From contig NC_073696.1 of the NCBI RefSeq assembly GCF_029784165.1, positions 52,271,501 through 52,335,500 on the forward strand: 64,000 nt of DNA. The letters are read 5' to 3'. A program made the position numbers and the translations under genes. Below are positions 22,697 to 34,309 of the stretch, in pieces; within the stretch, counting starts at the first letter, position 1; each line of letters starts with the position of its first letter. The notes under the pieces are model-generated. The model saw nothing but the letters and a program-made list of their open reading frames with translations. It did not search any database and was not told the DNA's origin. The DNA comes from Wyeomyia smithii (Eukaryota > Arthropoda > Insecta > Diptera > Culicidae).

Positions 22697-25343
22697 AACA
22701 ATTAAAATATTAAATTGGAATGCTCGCTCATTGAAGGCCAATGAGAATGAGCTTTTTAACTTTTTAACAGTAAATAATGTGCATATTGCAATTATTACTG
22801 AAACATTTTTGAAACCTAACATAAAATTAAAATATGATCCCAATTACGTAGTTCATAGATATGATAGGATTCAGGGTTCCGGCGGTGGAGTTGCAATTGT
22901 TATTCATCGCCGAATCAAACATCGTGCTCTTCCCCATCTTGAGACGAAAGTTATTGAAACTTTGGGAATTGAAGTTCAAATTGAACTTGGCATTTTATTT
23001 ATTGCCGCAGCATATTTACCATTTCAATGCACACGCGAGCTCAAAAATTATTTTAAAGGTGATTTACAAAAACTCACCAGAAATCGTTCGAAATTTTTCA
23101 TAATCGGCGATTTTAACGCTAAACATCGTTCATGGAATAATTCTCAAAGTAATTCCAATGGCAAAATTTTATTCAACGATTGTTCTTCAGGATACTATTC
23201 TATTTTGTCTCCGAATAGTCCTACATGCTTTTCTTCTGTAAGAAACCCTTCAACAATTGATTTGGTGCTTACAGATCAAAGTCATGTATGTAGTGATTAG
23301 ATCACACATGCTGACTTTGATTCTGATCATCTTCCAATAACTTTTTCTTTATCACATGAATCAGTTTTAAACCCTATGAGCTCTGTTTTTAATTATAACA
23401 AGGCTAATTGGGAAAGATACAAAACTCATATTGAGAGAAATTTCAATAATGAGCTTGATTTGCAAAACGAAGTGAATATTGATTCCGCTTTGGAAGCATT
23501 AAAATGTGCAATTGTTGATGCCAGGAATTATTCTGTTCCAAAGGCTCAAATGAAATTTGATTCACCAATAATTGACGAAAATCTTCAACTTCTAATTCGT
23601 TTGAAAAATGTCCGCAGACGTCAATATCAACGTTCTCGTGACCCTGTTTTTAAAACTATTTATAAAGATTTACAGAAAGAGATTAAACATAGATTTACTC
23701 TTCTGAGAAATCAAAATTTTGAGACTAAAGTTGAAAAATTGAAACCATATTCAAAACCATTTTGGAAGCTGTCGAAGATTCTTAAGAAACCTTCAAAGCC
23801 TATTCCAGTTTTAAAAGATGGTGAACGTTTTCTTGTATCCAATGAACAAAAGGCTCAAAGACTTGCTCAGCAGTTTGAGAGTGTTCATAACTCAAATTTG
23901 AATTTTGTGAGTCCAATTGAAAATGAAGTCACACGTCAATTTGATTTAATTTCTTCCCAGAATTTTTTACCTGCAGAAATAATTGAAACTAACTTGAATG
24001 AGATTAAATCAATTATTAAAAATTTCAAAAATATGAAAGCACCTGGTGACGATGGAATCTTTAATATACTAATCAAACATCTCCCTGAGAGCACAATGGA
24101 ATTTTTAGTCAAAATTTTCAATTGCTGCTTCAAAATTGCATATTTTCCCAAATTATGGAAAAATGCAAAAATTACTCCCATTTTAAAACCGGATAAGAAT
24201 CCAGCTGAAGTTTCAAGTTATCGACCAATCAGTTTGCTTTCTTCAATAAGTAAACTGTTTGAGAGAATTATTCTTAACAGAATGATGTCACACATCAACG
24301 AAAATTCAATTTTTGCAAATGAACAGTTTGGATTTCGCCATGGGCATTCCACAACTCATCAATTGCTCAGAGTTACTAATATGATACGAGCTAACAAATC
24401 TGAAGGTTATTCCACTGGAGCTGCTCTTTTAGACATAGAAAAAGCATTCGACAGTGTTTGGCATAAAGGTTTGATTGCGAAATTGCAAACTTTTAATTTT
24501 CCAATTTTCCTAATCAAAATTTTAAAAAATTATCTTACTGATCGAACTCTGCAGGTTGTCTATCAGAATTCAAAATCTGATAGATTTCCTGTCAGAGCAG
24601 GTGTACCTCAAGGTTCAGTTTTGGGTCCAGTCCTGTACAACATATTCACTTCAGATCTTCCTGATTTGCCTCCAGGATGCACAAAGTCATTGTTCTGCGA
24701 TGACACAAGCATTTCCGTAAAAGGAAAAAGTCTTCGTGTCATATGCAGTCGATTGCAGAAAAGTTTAGATATTTTTTCTTCCTACTTGCAAAAGTGGAAA
24801 ATCTCTCCCAATGCTTTTAAAACTCAAATGATAATTTTTCCGCATAAGCCTAGGGCTTCTTTCCTCAAGCCAAACAATAATCACGTTGTCAAGATGAATG
24901 GGGTTATTTTAAGTTGGTCCGACAAGGTTAAGTACTTGGGACTAATTTATGATAAAAAACTTATTTTCAAAGAGCACATTGAGAGTATACAAGCCAAGTG
25001 CATCAAATATACGAGATGTTTATATCCTCTCATTAACAGGAATTCTAAACTTTGTTTAAAGAACAAACTTTTGATTTACAAACAAATTTTTAGACCAGCA
25101 ATGCTTTATGCTGTACCGATCTGGTCAAGTTGCTGTTCAACAAGGAAGAAAACGCTTCAAAGGATTCAGAATAAAATTCTGAAAATGATTTTGAAGCGTC
25201 CTCCTTGGTTTGGTACACTCGAATTACATAGACTTACTGGTGTTGAACCATTAGAAGCTATGTCAAATAAAATTATTAACAATTTTCGACAAAAATCGTT
25301 GCAATCCTCAATTGCTACGATAAGCTCTCTTTATAGCCAATAA
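22683..25343 (+). pseudogene. LINE ORF2, endonuclease-reverse transcriptase, one internal stop
   Basis: The endonuclease part has NWNARSLKANENE, IITETFLKP, GGGVAIVIHR and IIGDFNAKHRSW, then TIDLVLTD. A single in-frame TAG at 23298-23300 interrupts it, and the same frame continues (ADFDSDHLPITF) to the reverse transcriptase. There MKAPGDDGI, YRPISLLSSISKLFE, FGFRHGHSTTHQL, LDIEKAFDSVWH, AGVPQGSVLGPVLYNIF and a catalytic FCDD box are present. It ends at TAA 25343, 887 codons in all. No other break was seen, so the copy is recent. Confidence 0.88.
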
Positions 25344-26100
25344 GTTAGCAATTAAGTTAGTTGTAAGTTTACTTCCCCTTTTCTGACAAGTAGGTTTAAA
25401 TCCCTACGAATGATAAGTCCTAATTGCGAAAGCAAACAAATCCTAACAATTAAAATTACAAATTTCTAACAGTGTTGAGAAGTCACCATTTGTGATTGGA
25501 CACACATACTCATTATTTACTAATATTTATCATAAATACTTAAGCTACTAACAAATCCCCCCTTAAAAAAAAAAAAAAAAAAAAAAACTGAAAACACCTC
25601 CTCAATCACCGGACCTAAATCCTATTGAGCATTTTTGGTGGGAAATCAAAAATCGGTTGAAAAATGTCAACACAAAAAACAAGCGGAGCTTAAAAAGGCG
25701 ATACTAGAGACCTGGGAAAATATACCATCAACAGTGACCAAAAACCTAGTGGAATCAATGCCACGACGTTTGCAAGCAGTTTTGGAGGCCAAAGGAGGTC
25801 ATACTAAGTACTAAATGCACTTATTTGACTGATTGTTGTTGTTTTTCATTTGTGAAGAGAAAAAAATAAAACTCTGTACACTCAATTTTGCTACCTGGGA
25901 ATACATGCTTTTTCCCTATTTTTTCGAATATGAAGAGATTTTATTACATATTTTGGTTTATTCTGTACATCATATCACAATAAAAAAAACTATTCTCAAA
26001 ATGGCTGGAAAAAAGTTTTTATTATTTTTAGTTTTAATGCAGAAAACTGGAAAGTGATGAGTTAATCTTGCGTGTACACTCAATTTTGCGGTTGACTGTA

Positions 26101-27354
26101 TGGTATTTGGTCATACGACACAGCTGTTCGATGTGTGTCCTCTGGATATCATCCCAGTTCCAAAAATACCCATATTAGATCAGATTTTTGGCCTTACTTT
26201 CCACTATGATCGGTCGAAACCTGCGTTCAAAACAAATTTCTACATTCGTCAATTAAAGGTGATCGCCATTCTGAAACCGGAAGAACCAGCTTCTGACCAT
26301 AACTCATATAAGCCGAATGCAATGTAAAAAATACGCTGTAAAAATAAGTTTGGAAAAAGTCTGTTAAAAATCTGTAAATAAATCTATTATTTCGTTGAAA
26401 TTTGACGTTTTTCGGTATCATCTGAAAAATTTTGCGATGACAAAATAGAGAAATGAAAAGAATTATGAGCACCTGAAAATTTCACTTCATTTCCCAATAG
26501 CTGAGCGAAAACAAATAAACTAAATCAGATCTAGTCTATCATATTTCGACAACAATTAGTACATTAAGTTTCCATTTGTGAACTTTTTTTCGACTTCAGT
26601 ACGAATTAAAATTCAATTTAAAGTAGTGTATCATGATCGGAACAATTATTTATATGCAAAATTTCCCCACAATTTTATAAAAAAATATGTCAAACATTTA
26701 GTAAAAATATTGAACAGCTTCTCCTGATACTATTCAGGAAGTTTCATTGAGATTGTTAAAGTATAACTATTCGTGAAAAAGTTTCAAAAATTTATCCATT
26801 TTCGAACACAGTTTGCCCTAACAATTGCTATCAAGCAGTGATAATTACAATTGCTATTACTTGCAAGCAGTGATTATGGAATCAAATATTCAAGGATTTC
26901 AGTATATTTTTCCGTCAAATACTTCTAAAACATTTCTTTTTTTTTTGTGCAAAATATTCGCTTCAAAATTGGAATTATTGGTGAAATGTGAAGGCCTGTT
27001 TTGTATCATGATCGGAAAAGCTTCCTTCTGAGACTTCAAAATATGTTATTTGTGCTTGATATAAGTAATGATGGATTTCATGTAGGGATAATTCATGAAA
27101 AAGTTTTTATTAGAAAAACCATTTTTAGTTTTAGACAATTAAATTATCCAGCTGAAAAATATCTGAATTCAAACTAATCTGAAATAAAACGGCTAATCTG
27201 AATATGATACATATTTTGTTCCGATCATGATACAAATTCTATGATCAGAAAAAAAACAATATACCTTTTGAATGAATTCATGTTGGATTAGCTACAAATT
27301 ATTGTTTCTGTAAACTAGACAGATAGATTGTTTCGATAAACGTGATTTGTTTAT
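26101..27354. other. AT-rich intergenic DNA
   Basis: The first 230 bp continue the repeat into which Tc1 inserted. The rest holds short recurring phrases (TATCATGATCGGAA near 26630, 27005 and 27225) that suggest an old tandem or dispersed repeat. No gene is supported. Confidence 0.4.
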
Positions 27355-27822
27355 GGTGCTTATTACGGGAGTCATTTCACGGTGAAATCAGAGTGAAATA
27401 AATACAGTCCTATTACGGAACTCACGTAAGTGATAAAAGCGTCGCAAAGTGACATCTGCCGTGAAATCTGGGTTATTATGAGTGTCATATCACTGGAGTG
27501 GAAACGGAATAAGCGACGTTCCGCGTGGAGTTATTTCACGACCATTTTGAATGGTGAAATGATTCCACGAAAAAGGGATAAGTCTGGAAAATTGCTTGAT
27601 TGGTAATCTAATGGTAAATATTGGATTTATAAATTTCAATTCGATTCTTGCCTTAAAGCGGTCCAAGTTTAAATTTTTTACCGATGAAAAAAATGCACGC
27701 TGTTTCGAGAATTTTTTCGATACCGAAAATAAAAAATTTTTTGACGTGGGGCTACGTCTATGTTTAGTATAGATTTCAAACGATAATAACAGCATAACCA
27801 CATGATGGATAACAATAATAGA

Positions 27823-27916
27823 CCTGTGCGCCGACCATATAATCGGCGGCGGCGGCGTAGAAAACATTTTACCTCGGCGGCGACCGGCGCGCCGGCGTGA
27901 CGCCGTTGGCTTATAT

Positions 27917-27948
<32 letters not shown>

Positions 27949-30152
27949 TGTATCGGCGTGACACTAATTACCACTTATAATGTGCATAATGTGTGCTTTG
28001 AACTCTCATTTTCGGTTTTTTGTTAAATCAACGTTAATAAAAAAATTATTGCGTCAGGGTTGACATGATGTCAAAACTAGAAATAAAAATGGTAAGAAAT
28101 CAAGTAAATGAACAATTGAGCAACCAGAAAATAATAAACCAAGCAGAGAAAGTAAAACAAGTGTAAATACCAAAAAAATTGCAAGGAACACTACTATTTC
28201 TAAAGACGTTGAGTTCTGAAAGAAAAGATAGATAGTTTGTCGATGAGTTCATTTTGATTAACCGTTGACGGACTTTGGGAAAATTCGATAGATCTTACGT
28301 TAGAGGGTTGTTTTCAACTTTCATATATTTTGTTAGGTTACCCATGGAAAAACTGAAAAAATGGGATACTCTTTTCATTCAAATAGAATTCTTCGTTAAA
28401 CTCCACAGATTCTTCATTACCATCTGGAAAATTTTTGTTTGCTCGAAATAGCGTTGAAAAAAGCAACAAAATCACATGAACTATGTGATGTCATTACTAT
28501 GAAAACCACCCTCAAATATGATGGGTCGAAATCGATCCATTCTGACCGGAAAATCCGCAAATATCACCATGGTAGTAGAAAACAGCTGAAAGTGTTTTTT
28601 TTTTCGATGCCTTAACGTTCAAGCAACAAAGTAAGGAGAATTCAGCAAAAACATAGTCGATTTTCAGTGAATTCTCACATATTGATCCAAAAAAAAACTT
28701 AGTAATCTAGAGAAAACTAAAATCTTTACCAAAAAATAAATGGAAAACCACTTATCATTTTTTCTTAATTTTTTTCAACATTCCCGGATTGCTCATACGT
28801 TTACATAAAAATTAAAAATTAAAATAAACATATAAACATATGTTATAATAACTGAAACAATATTCTCGAAGCAAACTGGCCCCGTGCAAATTATTGAGAA
28901 TGACTTCGATTTTTTTTATATCTTTCGATAAAAAAGACTAAAGTCTAAATATTGAATGTCAAATATTGCATCGAATTTCCACAAATTAAAATAATTTACA
29001 CCTAGGGAACATTCGTGAATGATAACAACCCGTTAAGCATACAGACGGAAGGCATACGGGCACAAGGCATATGGACGCGAGGCCGAATGGACGCTAAGCC
29101 GAAGGGACGCGAGGCCGAATGGACGCAAGGCCGATGGGAAGTGAGGCGGAATACGGTATTATCGTCATCATCACAGCCCTCTTTTAATAACATGTATTTC
29201 GCTTCAGGGTGTCATTTAGAAAGCATTACACTCGCGGCCTTCGGCCGACTCGCTGTTCGAGCAAATGATGTCGCTACCGCTTCGTTCGTAGACCTAGCAA
29301 ATCTGTAGATCAGTCGTTTGTGTGCAAGAAGCCGCCGCTTCCGACGGCGGGTCGGCGGCCGGCACGGAGTGTGGAAACCACGGCTGCTTAGTGCCGCCAC
29401 GTTTCCTTGCCCTCGGTTATGCGTCTGCGCCGCATGATTTGAAAAAATATTATGCCCAACCTAAACTCTTTAGGAATATATTTACGCTTAAACTAAATAC
29501 GTAGAGAAAAAAATATCTGAGTTAAATATAGAATTCATTGAATGACGCTTTTTGTCAATCATCAAGGGTGCAACATGTTTTTCAATAGAGTCTGCTGCGG
29601 AATGTATTTTGCAAATCCGGAACACATAGTCATGATAATAGGATCTCATGCGATCATACAATATCGTATTCAGCCTCATGTCCATTCGGCCTCGCGTCCA
29701 TTCGGCCTCACGTCCATTCGGCCTCGCGTCCGTTATGCCATATGGCAGTATGCCTCACATCCATTAAGCCTCGCGTCTGTTTGCCTAGTATACTATGCCT
29801 AACATCCATATGCCTTGCGTCCATATGTCTCGTGTCCCGTACCCTTCGTAAATACGTAAATACAGGGGAGGTACTCAGCGAAGTGTTACACTGCGTGAGG
29901 CCACCATGCAAAATTGCGTTACGTCGGAGTGAAGGGGTATTAAGAATTGCCAAATTCCGCGTTACTTAATATACGAGTGTTCCCTTATCGGCTGTGATTT
30001 GCGGTATTTCTATAATCAGGAAAAAATCCAGCATACACAATCACTATCGGCGCGGTAAAAATTTCCTCGGCGACGCGCCGAGTCCAAATCATCGGCGGCG
30101 GCGGCGTGCGTAAAAGTATCGGCGGCGGCGGCGCGGCGTGGCGGCGCACAGG
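27823..30152. mobile_element. 2.3-kb element with CGG-rich long inverted ends
   Basis: CCTGTGCGCCGACCATATAA at 27823 and the complement of CGGCGCACAGG ending 30152 form the outermost inverted bases. Each arm then runs about 100-140 bp through CGGCGGCGGCGG blocks separated by TATCGGCG-like sequence. GC content is far above the AT-rich surroundings. No transposase was found inside, and no target duplication could be confirmed. Superfamily is unknown. Confidence 0.6.
29030..29850. repeat. foldback of inverted 16-bp tandem arrays around a GC-rich core
   Basis: On the left (29036-29150) degenerate units of GGACGCGAGGCCGAAT and GGCATA(T/C)GGGCAC repeat on the plus strand. On the right (29670-29850) the same units occur as complements (ATTCGGCCTCGCGTCC). 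Both arrays grade from GGCCGAAT units inside to GGCATAC/GGCATATGG units outside. The core (about 29220-29440) is CpG-rich, with GCCGCCGCTTCCGACGGCGG palindromic sequence. It is nested within the CGG element. Confidence 0.65.
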
Positions 30153-30259
30153 ACTAAACAATAACCAATATGTTGTTGGATAGATAAAATGTTGGACAAT
30201 TTTGTAATACGCTAGTTATCATTATTGTTTCATTGCTATGCGGTAAAAATTGATAAAAA

Positions 30260-32944
30260 GTGTTTGTATTTGTATTTGTATTTGTATTTATTTATTCATA
30301 TCATCTGACCTTTTTGGTCTTAATGAAGTGGGTTGGGTGGGGGAAAGCCCATTCGAGAAATTCCTTAAGAAAAGCTCAAATGCGCGTAAAAACCCCACCA
30401 TCTTTTGATTGAACATTAACATTTTTGAAACTAAGTCTAACAACAAATAAATATACTATTGTAAAATATGACACATGAAATCACTTAACTAGCTAAGAAA
30501 CAAATTTACCCTAAGGCTAACAAATTACAACATTCGCTTGAGTCCATTTTTAAAAGTAATACTAGAAACGTTGAAGTCAAATAAGTAAAATACATTGTTG
30601 AAGACGTCACATATCGCCCTGATGGGTTCGTTTTGGCCATATTCTGTACGATGAAATGGGAGACGCAGAAAGTTTCGCAATCTTAGGTTTCGATAGGGAA
30701 CATTCACGTTGATTTGAGCCAAAATGTTTGGAGCGTCAATTTCGCCACTTAGTAGTTTTCCCACGAATACAGCCCTGGACACGTCTCTTCTTTTTGCTAG
30801 TGTGTCAATGCCAAGTAGACGGCATCGGTTAGCATATGGTGGTAATTGGGCAGGATCACGCCATGGAAGTGATCTTAGAGCGTAACGCAGAAACCTGACC
30901 TGTACTGATTCAATCCGGTTGGCCCAGATGTCAGTGTAAGGGCTCCATATGATAGCAGATGTTTCCAAAACAGAGCGAACTAGTGAGACGTATAGCGATA
31001 GCAGACAAAACGGATCAGTAAACTCTTTGGCGATTCTCATCATGAAGCCGAGATTTCTGTTTGCTTGTGCAATGATATGAGAATAGTGGTGCTTGAAGGA
31101 CAGCTGGGAGTCAAGCAGTACACCTAAATCTTTCATTACCGATACTCTTTCGAGGGTTTCTCCACATATACTATAGTTCCAAGGTAGTGGTTTAATTTTT
31201 CGTGTGAAAGAAATTACGGAGCATTTAGAAACACTGATTGCCAGAAAATTACGGTTATACCAATCAACAACTGCATCAAGATATTTTTGCAATTCTTTGC
31301 AGTCAGCTATAGATCGAATGATGCGAAACAGCTTTAGATCATCAGCATAAATTAATTTACAGCCATGTGGAATGACGTAACAAACATCGTTGAAAAATAG
31401 ATTGAAAAGCAATGGTCCAAGGTTGCTCCCTTGAGGGACACCCGACAGGTTAACGAAGCTATCTGACTCGGTGTTGCCTAATTTAATGTACATTGTGCGA
31501 TCTACGAGGTACGATTTTAACCACTTAGTAAAATGGTGTGATGCACCAAGGCGTTCGATTTTAGCCAACAGAATGTTGTGATCAACACGGTCAAACGCTG
31601 CCTTTAGATCTGTATAGATGGTATCCACTTGCTTCCCGTTCTCTATGTTTTTGATACAGTGTGACGTAAACTCCAGTAAGTTAGTCGTGGTCGATCTACC
31701 GGGGTAGAAGCCATGTTGGGCTGTTGAAATGTATGGCTTGAATTCACGGAATAAAACGTTGCCGACTAAAATCTCAAATAATTTTGATCCAGCGGATAGA
31801 GACGTTATGCCCCTGTAGTTCACCACATCGTGTTTGTTGCCTTTTTTGTAGACTGGAAACATAGCCGACTTTTTCCAGCAATTAGGAAATACCCCTTGTA
31901 AAAACGATTTATTGAAAATCATTCTTAACGGAACACTGAGCGCGATGGCACATCTTTTCAAAACAATGGCTGGAATACCGTCAGGCCCAGCTGAAGAAGA
32001 AGGTTTCAGTTTCTCTGTGGCTTTGAGAACATCTTCGTTAGTAAAACTCAAATTACTCAGATTTACTACGTTATGAGGAACGTCGCGAAGGGCGCTCTGT
32101 ATTTGAGACGTATTTGCAGAAGTCGAACTAAATACGCTCGAGAAATGTTTCTTAAATAAAGAGCCAATACCGTCAAGTGATTCCGCACTGTCATTTCCAA
32201 GAAACATGCTGTTGGGGAGTCCACTTTCTTTCCGCTTACTGTTAACAAATGACCAAAAACGTTTTGTATTTCGTTTGAGTTGTGATTGGGTGCGTAACAC
32301 GTGTTGAGAGTAAAGAAAACGGTTGTTAATTTTATACTGTTTGCTAGCAGTAGTGAAGGATAGCTTAGTCATAGCGTTTCGTCGTCTAACGTAGTTGCGA
32401 AGTGCACCTGCTCTTTGTCGTCTTAACTCTCGAAGTCGTCGATTGGACCATACAGGTTTCGGCCGTGTGCGAAACAACGGAAAAAAGTTGCTAAATTGCA
32501 GTTTCAGTGTGTGTGTGAGAATATTTCTACTACACTATCAATATCAGTTCCGCGACTCAGCAAATTTTCCCAATTAATTGCGAGTAGAGCCCGCTGGAGA
32601 CCTTCGAAATCAGTTTTTTTGAAGTTAAGTTGCGCAGTTTCAGACAATTCTTTAAAACTAACTAGCTGAGGGCAAGCCAATGATGCAGACAGTGGTGGAT
32701 GATGGGGGTCGATACCAACTAACGAATCGCATGCTTCGATGATGGTACAGTTTGGTGCGGATTCGTCATTGACGAATACGAGGTCAAGAGTCCGATTTCG
32801 ACTGTTCTTCACTGTGCTTAATTGAGTCATGTTATGTAAAGACATTCCATCCAACAACGCAATACTTGAACTACTGAAACTCGAATCCGAAGGATCAGCA
32901 AAAACGCTACCAGAGCGGCTGGCTTTCCAAGCAAGGCCAGGCTT
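30260..32944 (-). mobile_element. 5'-truncated CR1-clade (T1/Q-like) LINE
   Basis: It reads leftward. Homology begins abruptly inside the endonuclease (PGLAWK, following where GDFNL would be) near 32944, so the 5' half is missing, as in most LINE copies. The 3' end at 30261-30295 is a short (AAATAC)n repeat on the minus strand rather than poly(A). Clade assignment is by motif style (NYRGITSLSAGSKLFE, GVPQGSNLGPLLFNLF) and is moderately sure. Confidence 0.75.
30525..32944 (-). pseudogene. LINE endonuclease C-terminus and reverse transcriptase, one frameshift
   Basis: The endonuclease tail has RNRTLDLVFVND and GIDPHHPPLSASL. The frame is lost at a (CA)n run on the minus strand at about 32508-32517, where one extra CA unit leads to a premature TGA. 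Removing it would continue HTLKLQFSNFFPLFRTRP into the long frame starting at 32477. The RT domain has SSSAGPDGIPAIVLK, the NYRGITSL box, HGFYPGRSTTTNLLEF, YTDLKAAFDRVDH, GVPQGSNLGPLLFNLF and an intact YADD. A conserved C-terminal region follows (RNLRLRNFLRLPFHRTEYGQ), ending MKRML-like before the stop at 30525. Confidence 0.82.
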
Positions 32945-34284
32945 AAGGACAAATATACGCGAACAATGAAACAATCACATGCGAGCGTTCCTAGCACAGA
33001 CGATGTGAATGGACACCAACCATTCCCTGTGATGTTCTCTGTATCAATATCAAAAACAAGTGACAGAATCTTCTCGTCCCATCAGGTCAATTTATATTTG
33101 CTTCCATGAGCTTAGACTAAATTGATGTCTCGAAGGTAAAGATCTGTTGAAAAGTTTGAAACAATCCTTTTCCTTGAACAATTTCTAAACCTGCTGTTAA
33201 AGCGTAATAAAAACTGATGTCTTGAAAGAAAACATACTGGTGAAAGCAACAATACCGTACAGTAAATGTGAAGCAGGTACCACAGGTCTCTCGTCATGTA
33301 TGATAGCAGCGCTACACTTCCATTCGTATATTTTAGCGGCACACTTTTATTCGTAGTGCAGCGATACTATTCGTATTGCAGCGGTTCACTTATATTCGTA
33401 CATTTATATTCGTGTGCAATCGAGGAAAAACTGTAACGCTGCTACTGATAGTGATCAAAAGTTTATCTCATGAATATGATTACCATTACTCAACAAGAAT
33501 TGAACATTTTCGCACTGGTTATGGTTATTTTTATTTCATTCTATCTTCGATATTCACTAAATAATCGTGACCGGCATAATATCGAAAGAGTGAATTCCTA
33601 AAAATTACAAATTTGGAGAAGAATAAGAGCCGGCGAATGATTGTGAATTTTTGTCCGTTTGCCAAGATTAATTTAAAGCCCTTTTTTACATTTGAACATT
33701 GTTCGATAATATTTTTCATTTTCAACTAAACAAATAATACACGTATACTAGCTGTCTTCGTAATTCAGTGAATGTATTTGTTAGCAAATGAAATAAACTT
33801 GTCGAGCAAAAAACAAAAATGAATCTTTTTTAACTTAACCTTCGTTTTAATTTTTGATTGCTACAATTTTTTGCTTTGTTGTTGTTGATAATTTCGTTCA
33901 ACATATCTTCTTATGCTTCCCTATAAGTGAACCTATGTAACAGCTTCGAAATTATTTTCGGATTGAGATTTTATAATAAACTTGATTTGATAAGGGTTAA
34001 ATAAAACAAAACCATTCATTACGATAACTTAAGTTAGCCTTGTCAAATAAATGTTGTATACACAAAACAAAAACATTACAGGAACAATATCGTCAAGTGT
34101 AAATGATTTTCTTTCGAGTGTTGTTAAATATATTTCCAAAAAACTTAAGGGGAGGCTCACATAGAAAATACGCAAGTCACTGAACAAACGAATTAATTTC
34201 ATTTGCTTTTGTTTTGTAATCTTTCAAATTACAGTATTTAGTCCCAAGTAATCAATTCATACAACCCTAGGGCTGTATACCTTG
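32945..34284. other. non-coding filler between nested elements
   Basis: No gene is seen. A short degenerate tandem of TTATTCGTA / GCAGCG phrases occupies about 33318-33415. This stretch together with 27743-27822 and 30153-30260 belongs to the insertion that broke MITE copy C. A possible target repeat TTTTGA lies at each end of that insertion, but its ends show no clear inverted repeat. Confidence 0.4.
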
Positions 34285-34309
34285 TAGTATTTTGATACCA
34301 ATTGTCTTT

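Larger units (their letters stand above)
21174..25587 (+). mobile_element. full-length Jockey-clade LINE (Juan-like), about 4.4 kb
   Basis: It is inserted in the Tc1 transposase gene. The target sequence AACTGAAAACACCTC occurs at 21159-21173 and again at 25586-25600, after a poly(A) run at about 25565-25587. The 5' end is complete: TCAGTG at the junction matches an initiator and AGACGTT begins at +28, matching the downstream promoter element of jockey-type internal promoters. It has two overlapping ORFs. The clade call rests on the ORF1 zinc knuckles, the ORF order and the poly(A) end. Confidence 0.88.
20360..25814 (+). pseudogene. Tc1 transposase (DD34E), interrupted and frameshifted
   Basis: The first part (ATG at 20360 to about 21173) has a paired-like helix-turn-helix (SLRQIAAAVGRPHSTVQKIV), the first catalytic Asp in VIFTDETKINLF and the second in YFFQQDNDPKHTAH. 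A LINE then interrupts it after LKTP. Coding resumes at about 25601 with SPDLNPIEHFWWEIK, giving exactly 34 residues between the second Asp and the Glu. About 80 nt further a one-base deletion near 25684 breaks the frame. The remaining LKKAILETWENIP… reads in the shifted frame to TAA at 25812-25814. The gene is therefore dead twice over. Confidence 0.9.
19986..26098 (+). mobile_element. Tc1-family DNA transposon of IR/DR type, split by a LINE
   Basis: Inverted ends starting CAGTCAACCGCAAAATTGAG (19986) and its complement ending 26098 are flanked by TA (19984-19985, 26099-26100). A second internal copy, CGCAAAATTGAGTGTACACT at 20191, is mirrored by CTGTACACTCAATTTTGC at 25873. The double binding sites, about 200 bp inside each end, are the IR/DR layout known from Sleeping Beauty-like Tc1 elements. 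Without the inserted LINE the element is about 1.7 kb, normal for Tc1. Confidence 0.9.

Noticed and set aside
27490..27974. Frames over the CGG-rich block (poly-Ala translation)
   Set aside because: The alanine run is a translation of the (CGG)n repeat on the minus strand; the region is transposon DNA.
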